Positions 1 through 11,219 are shown, counted from the first letter of the stretch. The stretch is DNA of 64,000 bases from Cryptomeria japonica (GCF_030272615.1 NC_081406.1:475436900-475500899); one strand, 5' to 3'. Made by a program: numbers and translations. The notes: generated by a model not told the origin, from the letters alone.

Positions 1-1186
1 TAAGGGAGGTTAGAAGCACCTCATAGGAGTCTATGCCTGAGTATGCTACAACCTATATATGTATAGTACAAAAGCGTGACATCTCGCTCTAAGACTCTGT
101 GCTCTGGTTCTGAGAATAATCACCTTGCATAAAAGAAAAATGGAGACATCTCGCTCTAAGAGTTTGTGCTCTGGTTCCGAGAATGACCCATTGCTCAAAA
201 AGTGTAATGTTTATGTCATAAGAAAAGTAGAACAAGGATACCTACCTTCATCACAAAAGAAGATACCCCAAAAATGCAACAATGCCATAGATCCAAGCAA
301 GAGAGTTTTTTACTCTTTAAGCAAGGATAAGATAGTTGAAAAGGGACATCTTGTAGTATGTATAAAGGAGATCCTTAGAGGAGAAGAGATCTTTGTACAA
401 AAGACACCTATCCCCAAGAGGAATTGTCTTAGACAAATAAAACATCTTCTAGAATAAGACAAAGAAGAGAATAAGAATGCAATACTTCATTCTTTTGAGA
501 GGGGAAAGTGATTCTTAATGAAGGATGACGCTCTTTTTAACCCAATTGGGAGAGTGAATTCATTATGGATTTATTTGACCAAGTAAAAAAGAGGTTGTAG
601 TTAAGGACTTACACCTCTTGTAAGAGAGAATCCTTGAACAAACAACAACAAATGCATACAAGGAATAACATCAAGTAATAAAGTTCACACCATCCATGAA
701 ATAGGAAAAAGTGGATCCTTAGATAAAAATAAGAAAAGATCATTGCCTCCCAAGGATAAGGACAATGAGAAGGACTTACACAATCTTCCAGGGAGAGATT
801 TAGACATAAACAAAATGTACTACAGACTCACATGAGTTCATGCAAGCAAGACATTAGTGTATGTAAAATGATCCTCACAAGAAGTGGGTAGGATAAGAAA
901 GAGAATACACATCTTCTCCCATATCTAGGAAAAGAGAATTCTAAAGCAAAGATGATCAATATTTCCACACTATTACCCCAAAGGGAAATTTTAATCATAA
1001 AAACAAGAGATGTATGAAATCACTCTTGTCCCCATAGGAACAAGAGATAACATAGAAAAATTAGGCTATTATGTTGCTTCAAAAATATGATTGCACTTGA
1101 AATTGTACCATCATGAATGACAATGAACCCCTAGTAAATGAGCTACCAATGTCACATAATGATGAGCAACATAATAGCCATTAATG
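1..1186. other. Non-coding 3' spacer of element J
   Basis: Downstream (minus sense) of the J ORF. I see no domain in either strand. A 110-codon plus-strand reading frame at 125-457 has no recognisable motif and is probably chance. A direct repeat of about 39 bp occurs at roughly 80-118 and 144-182 (both contain ACATCTCGCTCTAAGA and GTGCTCTGGTT). The polypurine tract and 3' LTR of J are not reached. Confidence 0.5.
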
Positions 1187-4100
1187 TTATTTAAAGACAT
1201 GATAGATTGAATGAGGTATTTGAATATAACATGTTAAATGCTCAACTATAAGTGAGATCAAAAACATGTATAAAATGATAAAAATTGAAGAAGAAAAGTC
1301 ACAAGAAATCTTAGAAGAGGGATGAGTGTAATTTATTAGAGCCTTATCCCTGGAGGAATGGACATTATGATGAATAGGAGATAAAGATTCATAAGTGGAT
1401 TTAGAAATTTGAGGGGATTCATAAAGAGATTTTTTCATCACCAAGATTTCCTTATGAGGGGAATGAGAGTTGATAGAAGTAGAAGATGATTTAGTTGGAG
1501 TGAGATCATCATCACTACTAAATATAGCATTCACATTGAGAGATGGTCTTTTAGATGCTTTGGTGGGCTTAGAAAGATTATATCCAAGTCCAAATGAATA
1601 TTCATGCATGTTATGTTCTAAAGGAACTTTAATTCCTTGTTCATTTGCGCCACAACCATTTCCACTATAGCCACTCTTAGCCAAAATATGGAAACCACGA
1701 CCATAACGATTAGCCATTTCAGAAAGAAAAGGTGGTTTTTCATAAGACAAAGAATCAAATTCTTCAGAATTAGAGGTGTGAGGAGAAGAAGTTTGAGAAG
1801 TGGCCACAAAATTATTGCTCATAGGTTCAGGTAAGATTGATTGATCTCTAGTTTCTTCCTTCTTTTTAACTTTAAGCTCTCTAGGAGGAACCCTATACTC
1901 ACCTACAAAGGTGGGATTGAAATCAAGAGATCCCCAATCGTCTTCTGTGAGAACCTTCTTAGGATCAAAAGCCTTTTCATGTGTAGATTCAAGTTGAGAA
2001 GAATCTTCTTCAGGAACTTCAGACTCATCCAAAGAATTTTGATTATCAGAGGGTGATGATCCATCCATAGGTATCTTGTTTAACGAGTCATCACTAGAAG
2101 AGGAAGGCTTAGAAGAACTCCCTTTGGAAGTAGATGTTTGCAAACAAGCTTGAAAATTAGTATCACCTATCAAGGTATATGTCTTATTATTATAAATAAA
2201 TTTAACTTGTCTATGCAATGTAGAGGGGACAGCTTGCATACTGTGAATCCAAGGTCTCCCTAATAACAAGTTGTATGTTAGATTTCCCGACATAACGTGG
2301 ATAGGAGTAGGCAAAGTAACAGGTCCCACTATGATGGGTAAGGTGATAATTCCTAATGAAGACTTAGCCACATTATCAAAGCCTCTAATGGGACGAGAGT
2401 CAGGCTCAATAAGGGATGTATCCACATTCATCTTATGCAATAGATTAATTCTACACACATTAAGGCCAGAACCATTATCTACCAGTGTTCGTCTTATAGC
2501 AGTGTCATTTATGATAACCACAATCATCAAGGGATCATATTGATGTTGAATTTCACTAGTAGGCAACTCATCTTGAGTAAACACAATTTGAGCTTTAGGA
2601 TTCATCACAGAGTTAACCAAAGACACTATATTACTAGATGTATTAGGTGGAGGAACATTCAAATCTTTCAAGGCATCTTGTAACATTCCATGATGAGTGG
2701 AAGAAGTTTGGATCAAATCCCAAAGGGATATCTTAGCGGGGGTAGCTTTAAGTTGTTCTATGAGATCATAGTCCTTACTAAGCATTTGTGAAATACGAGG
2801 AGCTTGAGGAAGAATAGGTTGGGAAGGAGGAAGTGAAGTTGGGATGACTGGAGGAGGATTAGGTTGCCTATTGTTTCTTGTGTTATAGGTATGAGCAACT
2901 GCATTATAACTCTCTCTAATCAGTTGCTTAGCATACTCATAAGGGCTCTTAGTAGAATAACCTCCTTGCACAGTAATAATAGGTTTCTTAGGAGTGCAAA
3001 AAGAATCATTAGCATAACCACCTTGAACCACTAAGATAGGCTTATTTAAAGGTTGAGAATTTTGAGAAGGACAAGCACCTTGGACAGTGAAGAGAGGTTT
3101 GTTAGGTGTTCCATTCACACGTATCAAATTGATTGAGGATGGTTTAGAGGAATGAACAAAAGTGTTGGAAGAATTATTGATAGTCTTCTCTTGCACTAAA
3201 ATCTTATCACGGATTAAATCAATTTTAGGAGAGAGACGAGGGGTAGGCATTGATGTTCCAGTAGGAAGAGTAATACTAGGAAAGGTCATATCATCCTCTA
3301 TCATCAAAGGATCTACATGGGGAATAAACTCTCTAGGAGAATGATCAACATTACTCTCTAAAGTCTCACTTTTGAGAGGGAGATCTTTGAAAGAGATGTT
3401 AACCATCTTGCCTTGAACTAGGGTTTCCTTATGAGTAGAACCAAGTTGAGGAGAGGGAGATGCTTTATTTTTAGAGGGAGAATGATTGAGATTCAAGGAA
3501 GGTGAGAAACTATCAAGGGAGTTTTCAATCTTGATTTCATCCCCTTTGGCTAGGGTTCTCTCATGGGGTAGAGAATAATCTACACCTTCTTCTAATGGTT
3601 CATCCCAAATAGTGAAGTGGTTGAAAGGAATGTTTGAAGTATTGCCAATTTCGGGAGAGGAGATAACATTGTTTATTAATTCCTCATCCTTAGGAGGGAG
3701 AGCATCAATAAATGTGTTAAACTCATCCTCTTTCCTCAAAATATGTTCAATATGATCTTTAGGGGAGAGAGAATTAAGGAAATTGCTTATTATTTCATCT
3801 TCTTTCTCTAAGGGATGCTTATGGGTAAGATAAACTTTAGGAAAAGGGTAAGCATTTATCATTAATTCATCATCTCTAGTGGGAATTTCGTTGGAAAAGG
3901 AAATCCCATCACTAGGAAATGTAGGGATAATGTCATCTTCTTGCACAAAAGGATCCTCATGAAGGGAGTGTTTTTTAGGAGGAACATGAACATATTTCTC
4001 CAAAGATTCATGCTTAGGAAGGAGATCTTTGAAAGAAGTGTTCATAACCTCTTGTTGCACTAACATGCCCCCATTGGAAGGACCAACTTTAGGAGAAAAT

Positions 4101-4405
4101 AAGTCAATGTCCATCAATACCTTTTCACTTAGAGAGGCATCATGTAGGGAATGTGAAGTAACATTAAGAAAGGTGTTTATGATATCATTCTCTTCCTCTA
4201 GGATAGATAAATAGGAAGGGCACATTTTAGGAGAATTGTCAAGATCACTCTTAAAGTCTTCATCCTTAGAGCATGGGAGAGTCTCAAAGGGATTGGAAGA
4301 AACTCTTTTAGGCACTAAAATGTTGTTATAGATGGGGGGAGGTTCTTTAGGAGAAGGAAAAATTGAAACAAGGGAAGCTAACCCATTATCAGATGAATGC
4401 ATCAT
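1187..4405 (-). CDS. Retropepsin / G-patch polyprotein of element J, 1072 aa, intact
   Basis: Uninterrupted ORF. Residues 1 to about 480 are acidic and rich in Ser, Pro and Lys, with repeated short blocks such as ED(E/D)II.(T/N)F and SPK; this is not a recognisable gag. Around residue 547 the YDLIEQLKATPAKISLWDL stretch matches the linker found before protease in plant Ty3-type polyproteins. A retropepsin domain follows, with Asp about residue 641 in LVDNGSGLN and LLGRPWIH about residue 712. A Ser-rich linker leads to a G-patch-like block (about 895-945, with RYGRGF, SGNGCGANEQGI and GLGY). The C-terminal 35 residues contain a hydrophobic run (about 1040-1062) that could span a membrane. Retropepsin is known to mature polyproteins, and G-patch binds nucleic acid in betaretroviral proteases and some plant polyproteins; activity here is inferred. 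Start chosen at the first Met, 306 bp after the PBS. Gag, RT and integrase domains are absent. Confidence 0.85.
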   Translation of the reverse strand: MMHSSDNGLASLVSIFPSPKEPPPIYNNILVPKRVSSNPFETLPCSKDEDFKSDLDNSPKMCPSYLSILEEENDIINTFLNVTSHSLHDASLSEKVLMDIDLFSPKVGPSNGGMLVQQEVMNTSFKDLLPKHESLEKYVHVPPKKHSLHEDPFVQEDDIIPTFPSDGISFSNEIPTRDDELMINAYPFPKVYLTHKHPLEKEDEIISNFLNSLSPKDHIEHILRKEDEFNTFIDALPPKDEELINNVISSPEIGNTSNIPFNHFTIWDEPLEEGVDYSLPHERTLAKGDEIKIENSLDSFSPSLNLNHSPSKNKASPSPQLGSTHKETLVQGKMVNISFKDLPLKSETLESNVDHSPREFIPHVDPLMIEDDMTFPSITLPTGTSMPTPRLSPKIDLIRDKILVQEKTINNSSNTFVHSSKPSSINLIRVNGTPNKPLFTVQGACPSQNSQPLNKPILVVQGGYANDSFCTPKKPIITVQGGYSTKSPYEYAKQLIRESYNAVAHTYNTRNNRQPNPPPVIPTSLPPSQPILPQAPRISQMLSKDYDLIEQLKATPAKISLWDLIQTSSTHHGMLQDALKDLNVPPPNTSSNIVSLVNSVMNPKAQIVFTQDELPTSEIQHQYDPLMIVVIINDTAIRRTLVDNGSGLNVCRINLLHKMNVDTSLIEPDSRPIRGFDNVAKSSLGIITLPIIVGPVTLPTPIHVMSGNLTYNLLLGRPWIHSMQAVPSTLHRQVKFIYNNKTYTLIGDTNFQACLQTSTSKGSSSKPSSSSDDSLNKIPMDGSSPSDNQNSLDESEVPEEDSSQLESTHEKAFDPKKVLTEDDWGSLDFNPTFVGEYRVPPRELKVKKKEETRDQSILPEPMSNNFVATSQTSSPHTSNSEEFDSLSYEKPPFLSEMANRYGRGFHILAKSGYSGNGCGANEQGIKVPLEHNMHEYSFGLGYNLSKPTKASKRPSLNVNAIFSSDDDLTPTKSSSTSINSHSPHKEILVMKKSLYESPQISKSTYESLSPIHHNVHSSRDKALINYTHPSSKISCDFSSSIFIILYMFLISLIVEHLTCYIQIPHSIYHVFK

Positions 4406-4710
4406 GACAACAATTTTCCTCTTTCAAATGATAACACATGCAAAATAGAAGGAAATGTTCAATTTTAACCAATGCAAGCACTTAGAATGTAGATTTAGAA
4501 AATGAAATTTATGATTCAAATGAGTTCCTAAATCAGATTGATCCCAATTAAGCTATCCACAAGTTAAACTTTGAATTGAAAAATTAGGGTTTTAGCAAAA
4601 ATTTCCTCTAAATTTTTGAATCTTGCAAGAAATTAAAACTTGTAAATGCAAATTTGAATTTGAAATAGCATAAACACTCAAATTATAAATCAGAATTAGA
4701 GAAGATTGGA

Positions 4711-4729
4711 GTTCACGTCGGGTTCACCA
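4711..4729 (-). other. Primer binding site of element J
   Basis: On the minus strand the LTR ends in CTACACA, then TTT, then TGGTGAACCCGACGTGAAC. The TGG start and 3-nt spacing fit an LTR-retrotransposon PBS. The site is nearly the same as the one after the LTR of element I (TGGTGAGCCCAACAT). I cannot name the tRNA with confidence. Confidence 0.7.
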
Positions 4730-5162
4730 AAATGTGTAGGGGAAAAAGCGAGACTAGGCTAACATGTCCTAATCCTACCTTTTGACACACATTGTGGAAT
4801 ACGAAAGAGCCTAGAGGTATCACACAATTGGCTACTTCTTTTTGTGGAAGAGAGAGCCACGGGCTACCTATTAGGATTTCTATTCCTTTGTTGCAAATGA
4901 TAGATAAAATGATGCAAGTTCAACTACTAGCCCTAGAGTGCAAGTATGAACTAGTAAAAAGATTACAAGATTGAGATTAAGTGATGAAAAGCTATAAACA
5001 CAAGGATAAAAGGAGAATACAGATGTGTACCTGGGTTTAAATCTGAGTGGAAATGTTCGGGACGGGGGCGCGGGCGCCACTGTCCTGATTCTGCACCTGA
5101 AACTATTGTTTTGCAACCTGAAAAGTTGTCAGAAAAATGTTGAAACTTGTTGTCTGACAGAA

Positions 5163-5251
5163 GGACCAGGGTGCCCAGCGCCCCTGTCCCAGGGACTAGG
5201 GCACCCAGTGCCCCTGTCCTGGTAGGACCAGGGCGCCCCACACCCCTGTCC
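5163..5251 (-). repeat. Three GC-rich imperfect repeats in the J LTR
   Basis: Units start near 5163, 5192 and 5225. Each runs GGACYAGGG, then a GCCC core, then CCCCTGTCC, so each is itself nearly an inverted repeat. Related, shorter motifs lie at about 5050-5090 and, as CGGGACC...GGTCCCG, at about 5997-6030. A matching motif is present in the LTR of element I at 40243-40269. Confidence 0.6.
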
Positions 5252-5865
5252 TAGTCTTTTTCTCTGCAATTTGGTGTGAAGTTCAGTCTCTGTCTGCTTC
5301 CGTCGAATCTGCAACTTGCGGCGTTGTCTGAATCCCGAAATCTGCACTTATATCTGAAAAGGTGTTTTGGGCAGCTATATAGGGTTTTGCCTTAGTCAAA
5401 CCCCTGCTTTGGTGATTTCCACCTCCACGAATAGCCAAGTTGTATTGTAAAAATAGTGTTTGCGCAGACCTTGTGTGTGTGCAAGATCCTAAAATGCAAG
5501 TAAGCAAACTAGAGCAACCTAGAAAGTAAACCCTAATTGCTTGTAAATGATAATGTAAGTGCTCCAAATCAAGATGCAAAGTGATCTAAAGCATGAATAC
5601 AAACGATATAATGAGGCTTATGCAAAGACATGAAAACAACATGAAATCATACCCAACCCCAAGGGAGGGGTACAAGCCAATCTTCAGTCGGTGATCCCCT
5701 ATTGCTCTTCAATGTCTTCAAAGCCCTAAATGGATGAATGAAATTGATGAATGCTTGATGGATGGATGTTGAATGTTGTTGAAGTCTTCAAAGATCTACT
5801 CTTTCGCTGCATAGAAGGCCCTTGAAAACCAAAAATTTGGATCCTCTCAAATGAAGAAAGAGAGC

Positions 5866-5878
5866 TCTTATATATGAA
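5866..5878 (-). promoter_or_regulatory. Candidate TATA box in the J LTR
   Basis: Minus-strand TATATAAGAG, about 1.1 kb before the LTR/PBS junction. Position inside an LTR and close match to TATA(T/A)A(A/T) support a core promoter; transcription is not shown. Confidence 0.55.
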
Positions 5879-6395
5879 ACCCTAGGTCTTAATTTCAACT
5901 TTTGGCCAACCTAGAGATTGAATCTCCTGCCAATTTCTTGGGGTTAAGCTTTATTTTATGATTGGATCGCGCTCCTAAAATTTCGGGAAAAATGTCCGGG
6001 ACCGTGTGCACGCCGGGCACCATGGTCCCGACAACTTTTCACCAAATTTTCAGGGCCGTCGGATATGATGATTTTAGAGAGAAACCCGAAGTTACAGGTG
6101 ATTTTGAGATGTTTTAACCCCCGAAATCAAGCCCCCAAGTTCAAAATAGGACCTAATTAGGGTTTTTGATTAAATGATGTATTGGAAGAATAAAATGAAA
6201 GGGGCACACTTTAATGAAAAGGGCCCAACTTTATGATATGGGAGATGATAAAATAGAACCTTAGACCTAATTAATTTAATTAATTAAGTGCTAAAGGGGA
6301 AATGCAATGCAAAATGCAAAATGCGCCAAGGCGGGTGCTAAACTAGGTGTGAAATTGTACCACCCTAGCAAGTGCGTACAATTTACGACGCTACA

Positions 6396-6417
6396 ACCCT
6401 AATTTATCACCTCCACA
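6396..6417 (+). repeat. End of the 5' LTR of element I
   Basis: ACCCTAATTTATCACCTCCACA, ending in CA just before the PBS. The end of the 3' LTR near 42635-42653 reads similarly (ACCCTAATTTTTCACACA). Confidence 0.65.
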
Positions 6418-6420
6418 TTT

Positions 6421-6435
6421 TGGTGAGCCCAACAT
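6421..6435 (+). other. Primer binding site of element I
   Basis: TGGTGAGCCCAACAT, three bases after the LTR end. Nearly identical to the J site at 4729-4711, which supports a shared priming tRNA. Confidence 0.65.
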
Positions 6436-6974
6436 CTTACACCATTAATTTTTATTTATGTTCTCAGATCTGAGTGCTTATGCATTTATAAATTCAAATT
6501 TATATTTACAATTTTAATTTTCAATTGAATTGCATAAATTTAGAGGTTGAATTCACAAAAACCCTAATTTTTAATTCTAAAATTGAACTTGTGGGTTGCT
6601 TAAATTGGATTAATTATTTCAGGTTTGATTATTTATGCAATTTAAAATTCAATTCACAATCATAGATCTAATTTTTAATTGATTTACATAAATTTAGTGG
6701 TTGGATTCACAAAAACCCTAATTTATAATTCTAAAATTTACTTGTGGGTTGCATAATTTTTCAAATTTATTTTCAGATCTAATATTTATGATATGTTATG
6801 CTATGATTTAGAGGCATTTATCTTTCAAATTCACAAATCAAATTTATTAATTCTTTGGTTAATAAATCACTTTTTAAAAATTTTGCATTTTAGTCACACT
6901 TTTCAATTTCAAATTCAAATTTCCATCCTTTGTGCATTAGTTTTGTTACCACTAGCCCTACCTACATTATTCCT

Positions 6975-8862
6975 ATGAGAAGAAGTTGTATAATTAAGGC
7001 TTCTCAAGGTTTAATTACTAAGCGTATGGAGCCTAATTTGGATAACTTATTCCATAAGAATGTTGGTGGTTCCTCCAACCTAACAAATGATGTCATTTAT
7101 CCCCATTCTTTCAATAATTCTCATGATGTGAATGAATTACTAACTAGGGTTTCAATTGACCAATTGGAGAAGATTGACAATGAATTTGAAAATATTCAAC
7201 AATGGATGAGTCAAAAATACCTGAAAAGTGGGGCAATACCATTGATTGAAGGATTAAAAAGAATGGTTCAAAGTGATAAAACTAGTGTTGATTTGTTGTG
7301 TGGCCTTTCTCATATTGTTGACACTAATATCATGCCTATCAAAAGTTATGTTGACATCCTTGGCTACACTCAAGCTACTAGTCAGGTCAATCATTATATC
7401 CCTATGCCTACATCCTTTCCTAGTGTGCCTACTTCACATCTTCTATCATGACTACTTCCACACAAAATGTTAATCCTACACATGTTAGTTAATGGGGAAA
7501 CTTTTTTAATCAATATTATGTTATACCTCCTTTCATGAGTCTTGAATTTATGATCCAATAATCTCACATGCCTACATATCATAGTGTCTTACTCTCGACC
7601 TAAACATAAATACAACAATGTTACTCCTCAATCACAATCCAATATGTCCAATTTCAATCCATCCACCAAAGCAACCATTAATAACTTGGCCCAAACTATT
7701 TCATCCCTACAACAACAATTGACTTTCATTACCCAATCTAAGTTTAATGTGCCCACATTTGATGTACGTGAGCCCATTATCCAATGAAATTGTTCGTTTT
7801 GTCCCTCCTAAATATATGGAAGTCCCTCAATTAAAACTTTACAATGAAAAAAGCGTTCCCTTGACTCATGTTATAACATTTCAAACTTTGTGTAGTGACT
7901 TTGCTCATGATCAAAGACTTATGGCTAAATTGTTTACTCAAACCTTTAGGGATAAATCTTTGCAATGGTTTTTCTATTTGCCTCATTATATTGCATCATT
8001 TCAATAATTAGCTAATGCTTTCATTCAACAATTTCATAATAATATTGGTCCTAAAATTACTTTGACTGATTTGATTCATCATAAGTGAGGTGTAAAAGAA
8101 AAAGTGACTAATTTTATTAGTAGATATAAATATTTGTATTCTCAATTGTTTATCCTATGCATGATCAAGATATTAAAAAAAAAATTATTTCTAATTTACA
8201 AAAAGACGTTAGCGATAAGATTCTCTTTCTTTAGTGTACATTATTTACGTAATTGTGTGCAGTGCTTCATAATATCAACTTCAAGTGAGTCAATTTGAAT
8301 CATCTCCTTCAATGGCTCTGGTTGATAAGAATGAGAGTACTCAACGATATTTTGTGAAGTTTACACCTAACAAGGGATACATCAAGATCATTGACAACAT
8401 CAATACTCAAGTGGAAGCCATGACATTAGGTGTGGCCCCTTTATCCAAATACTTTAGAAAATAATTTACTCCTCTTTCTATGTCTTTGCATAGCATAATG
8501 GCATGATTGATAAATAAAAATATGGTGAAACTTCCTCACATCAAGTCAATTGATACTTCTAAACCTTTTCCACCCTATAATGATCCCAAAGCTTTTTTTT
8601 TCCAATTTCATCGTCAATCCAGTCATGATACTAAGAAGTGTTATACCTTAAGGAGTATAATTCAAGACTTTATTGATAACAATACCATATTTGTAACTAG
8701 TGTGAATGACAAAGGAAACAAATCCGTAGCTCCTCCAAATCAAAATCTCCAAATCTTTTTTAATCCTTTGCCTTCCAATTCTACTAATGTGGTCTCTTGA
8801 CTTTTCTCCTAATGACCTTACTGTTGAGTCTAATAATGTGGTGATTCTTGTTGTCAAACTTA
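6975..8862 (+). pseudogene. Ty3-type gag of element I, degenerate, cut off by element B
   Basis: Capsid/nucleocapsid precursor remnant. The likely start is Met at 6975 (MRRSCIIKAS...), about 555 bp after the PBS. Segments: N-terminal part to 7451; linker 7448-7787 with frame changes; capsid-like block 7747-8007 containing RDKSLQWFFYLP, the usual retrotransposon-gag core; continuation with stops to about 8230; then 8507-8800 with FHRQSSHDTKKCYTLR, which matches the zinc-finger-like FHRxxGHxTxxCxxLR block of plant Ty3 gag although its first Cys appears lost. Several frameshifts and stops make it non-functional. The frame at 8862 continues into the protease part at 37854 once the B insertion and one target copy are discounted. 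Confidence 0.75.
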
Positions 8863-9694
8863 TGTAGAACACAATATATCACTGAGAGGGGGGTGAATCA
8901 GTGATTATAAATAATTTCAAACAAAGTGTGAAACCGGTAGGATAATGAAAACACTAACAAGAAACTACACACAAGTGCACATCACATAACACCAAATATA
9001 CGAGGAAAACCCAATGTGGCAAAAACCTCAGTGAGAAATGTTGATGGAGATGTACTGCTCCAATTTAGCCTCATAGTGAAACAGGTTTACAAAGTTTAGG
9101 GCACCAACCCCTAGCAATTTATGGGTACCTATCCAAAGGAGCACCAACCCCTAATCTATTATGAGCACCAACTCAAGGAGCACCAAACCCTGCATTGAGC
9201 ACCCACTCAATGAAATGCAATGATATATAAAATCAATACAATGATAAACACCTACTTACAAATGAGTTTTGTAACACCTGGAAACTATTCACTCTATTGG
9301 TTGAACTCTTTTATGGTACGCTGCTTCTCTTCTCTATTGGTTCTCTATTCACTCTGTCTAAATATTTTTAACTTATTTTTTGCCTTGTCAGATCTCCTCT
9401 CACACTCTGTCTTCTCTCCCTTACTCTCTAATGCAATCTTACCGGTTCAGACACTGTCGGTTAGATGAACTGTTACACTCTGTAATTTTTGACCGGTTAC
9501 CTTAAACCTTGTTGATTAAACCCTTCTTACTAGTTCTTTGACTAACACTCAATCACTTCAATATTTTTCTATCAACACTCAGATTGATCAACTCTCAGCT
9601 GGCAGAATCACACTTTCTCATCAATCATCCAACATCCTCTCTCTTTTCTTCTCTAAGCTTAAATCTTAGATCTGCACATTTATACACATGCTTT
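8863..9694 (-). repeat. Left (3') LTR of element B, first part
   Basis: Matches 30168-30356 and 36465-37060 (shared words include CTGAGAGGGGGGTGAATCAGTG and the GAGCACCAACCCCTA repeats). It is interrupted at 9690-9694 (GCTTT) by element A and resumes at 22931. A minus-strand TATA motif (TGTATAAATGTGC) lies at about 9674-9687, immediately beside the A insertion. Confidence 0.8.
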
Positions 9695-11219
9695 TGTTGG
9701 TCCCTACCGGTGACTGAGAGGGGGGGTGAATCAGTTACCTACCAGTTATACAGAATTAAAAATCTTTTACTCAAGTCTGCACTAACTTAATATTCATCAA
9801 TACAAACAGTTATTGCAAGAGAATGTGCATGCATGAACAGATACACAATAACACTAAGAATTATCTCGTGGAAACCCAAATGGGAGAAAACCACAATGTG
9901 AGTTTATGCTCACAAAATTTGTAATCTTCTAGAGCACACCCTATAAGGAGCCATCCCTATTAGGAGATTACAAAGACCATGTTAGGTGCCACCTGGTTAA
10001 GGGATTTTCTTTAAGGCTTGTTAGTGCCTTTAACCTGTTAGAGGTAGCCCTGTTAAAGGATAGGATCATCAATTAAGATGTCACCGGGAAGGGATTTTAC
10101 AAAGGGACATGTTAAAGTCCACCCAGTTAAGGGATTTTGAGTTGCAATGGTTAGAAAGCAACATGAAGTTGATTTGCTAGAATAACTACTGATAGCTTGA
10201 TCAGATCACAATGAATCTCATACTCTGTCTGCACCGGTTGTGTCTTCTCTGCACTACACTTGTTCTCTACTCATACCCTCGACTCTGCACTCTGTTGGTT
10301 CTCTTCTCATACCCTCAGCTCTGCTAAATCACTTAGCACTTCCTCACTCTTTAATCTCTCTTTGCACTCTGCCCTTTGGATCGCCTCTCACAGGATTTGC
10401 ACTTTACAAATTTTTTGATCAATCATTTTGGTTTTTGCGAAAAACCTTTATACCATATTTCTCCAACACATACCCATTGATTCCTCAATCAATTTACACC
10501 TAACACTCAGTAGATTCAAAATTCAAATCTTCCTGCACTCTCTCTACACGCTCTCCATCAATCTGGCCAGCAACTCATCCTTAACTGCCTCTGCAATTCA
10601 TAATTTCACCAACCTCTGGGTCATGTTCTATCTTTTTAATGCCAACCAGAAAATCTACACAAATCTCACCTTAACTAGTTGTTAACTTTTTTATACTTCA
10701 CTATCTATTTGTTTGATGATATCTCGCCATGACTGACTCACCTTTGGTCATCGCATCCAGCTTTCCGGTCACTGCTTCGAGATTCCCGGTGAATATCTTC
10801 CTTCAACCTGTATCACTGGTTCACCGATGTAACTCTGTTATCTTCTGCAACCAATCACTGATCACTAAGTAGATTGATCATGTGTCTGTCTAGAGAGCTC
10901 CAGTCATGCATAAGACTACTAAACTTCAGTATGATTCAACTCATGTGACCACATCATCATGTCAACTACTTCTTATGGTGACTGCTTCTTTATCTGGTGG
11001 GGAGTCCTATTGTTTCTTGTCCAAACATCCTTCAGCATACCAGTTGTCGGTTGACACTTCTACACTAACTCACTTGTCAGTTGGAAACAATGCACTACCA
11101 GCATATCACTTACCGGTCTGCAGTCCTTACACAAGTCAACACTACCGGTGACTCCAAAGGACTTTGTGTTGAAAGACATTTCCTCATTTACCGATGAATA
11201 TCAAAGGCATCTCATTAAG
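9695..11219 (-). repeat. Left (3') LTR of element A, first part
   Basis: Starts TGTTGGTCCCTACCGGTGA on the plus strand and matches the right LTR from 21305 throughout, including the TTAAGGGATTTT repeats. Interrupted after TTAAG (11215-11219) by element D and resumed at 14418-14489. A minus-strand TATA candidate (TATAAAGG) is at about 10446-10453, conserved near 22070. Short ORFs here recur in the other LTR and are not genes. Confidence 0.8.

Larger units (their letters stand above)
1..6395 (-). mobile_element. Element J: Ty3-type LTR element, non-autonomous as far as visible
   Basis: Minus-strand LTR element whose 3' part lies beyond the left edge. Reading leftward it has an LTR (6395 down to 4733), a PBS (4729-4711), a 300-bp leader, one long ORF (4405-1187) and at least 1.19 kb of non-coding 3' spacer. 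No reverse transcriptase, RNase H or integrase is visible in the 4.7 kb of internal DNA. The right edge falls inside the 5' LTR of element I, 22 bp before that LTR's end, so J inserted into I. The 5 bp next to the right edge are ACCCT; the matching target duplication would be outside the window. The ORF is intact while neighbouring elements are riddled with stops, so J is probably among the younger insertions. Confidence 0.7.
4733..6395 (-). repeat. 5' LTR of element J
   Basis: On the minus strand it begins TGTAGCGTCGTAAATTGTACG (6395 downward) and ends CCTACACA at 4733. The start resembles that of element I's LTR (TGTAGGGTCCTAAATTGTAC at 40041), so the two are related families. It contains a TATA box and an unusually GC-rich set of three 27-34 bp imperfect repeats at 5163-5251 in an otherwise AT-rich LTR. 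ORFs called inside it are not genes. Confidence 0.75.

Noticed and set aside
125-457. 110-codon plus-strand ORF near the left edge
   Set aside because: No motif, opposite strand to element J, and it lies in J's non-coding spacer with a short direct repeat; probably chance.
9220-11151. Cluster of short plus-strand ORFs resembling proteins at 21811-22753
   Set aside because: They recur only because they lie in the two LTRs of element A (and in B's LTR); antisense to the element and not conserved as proteins.
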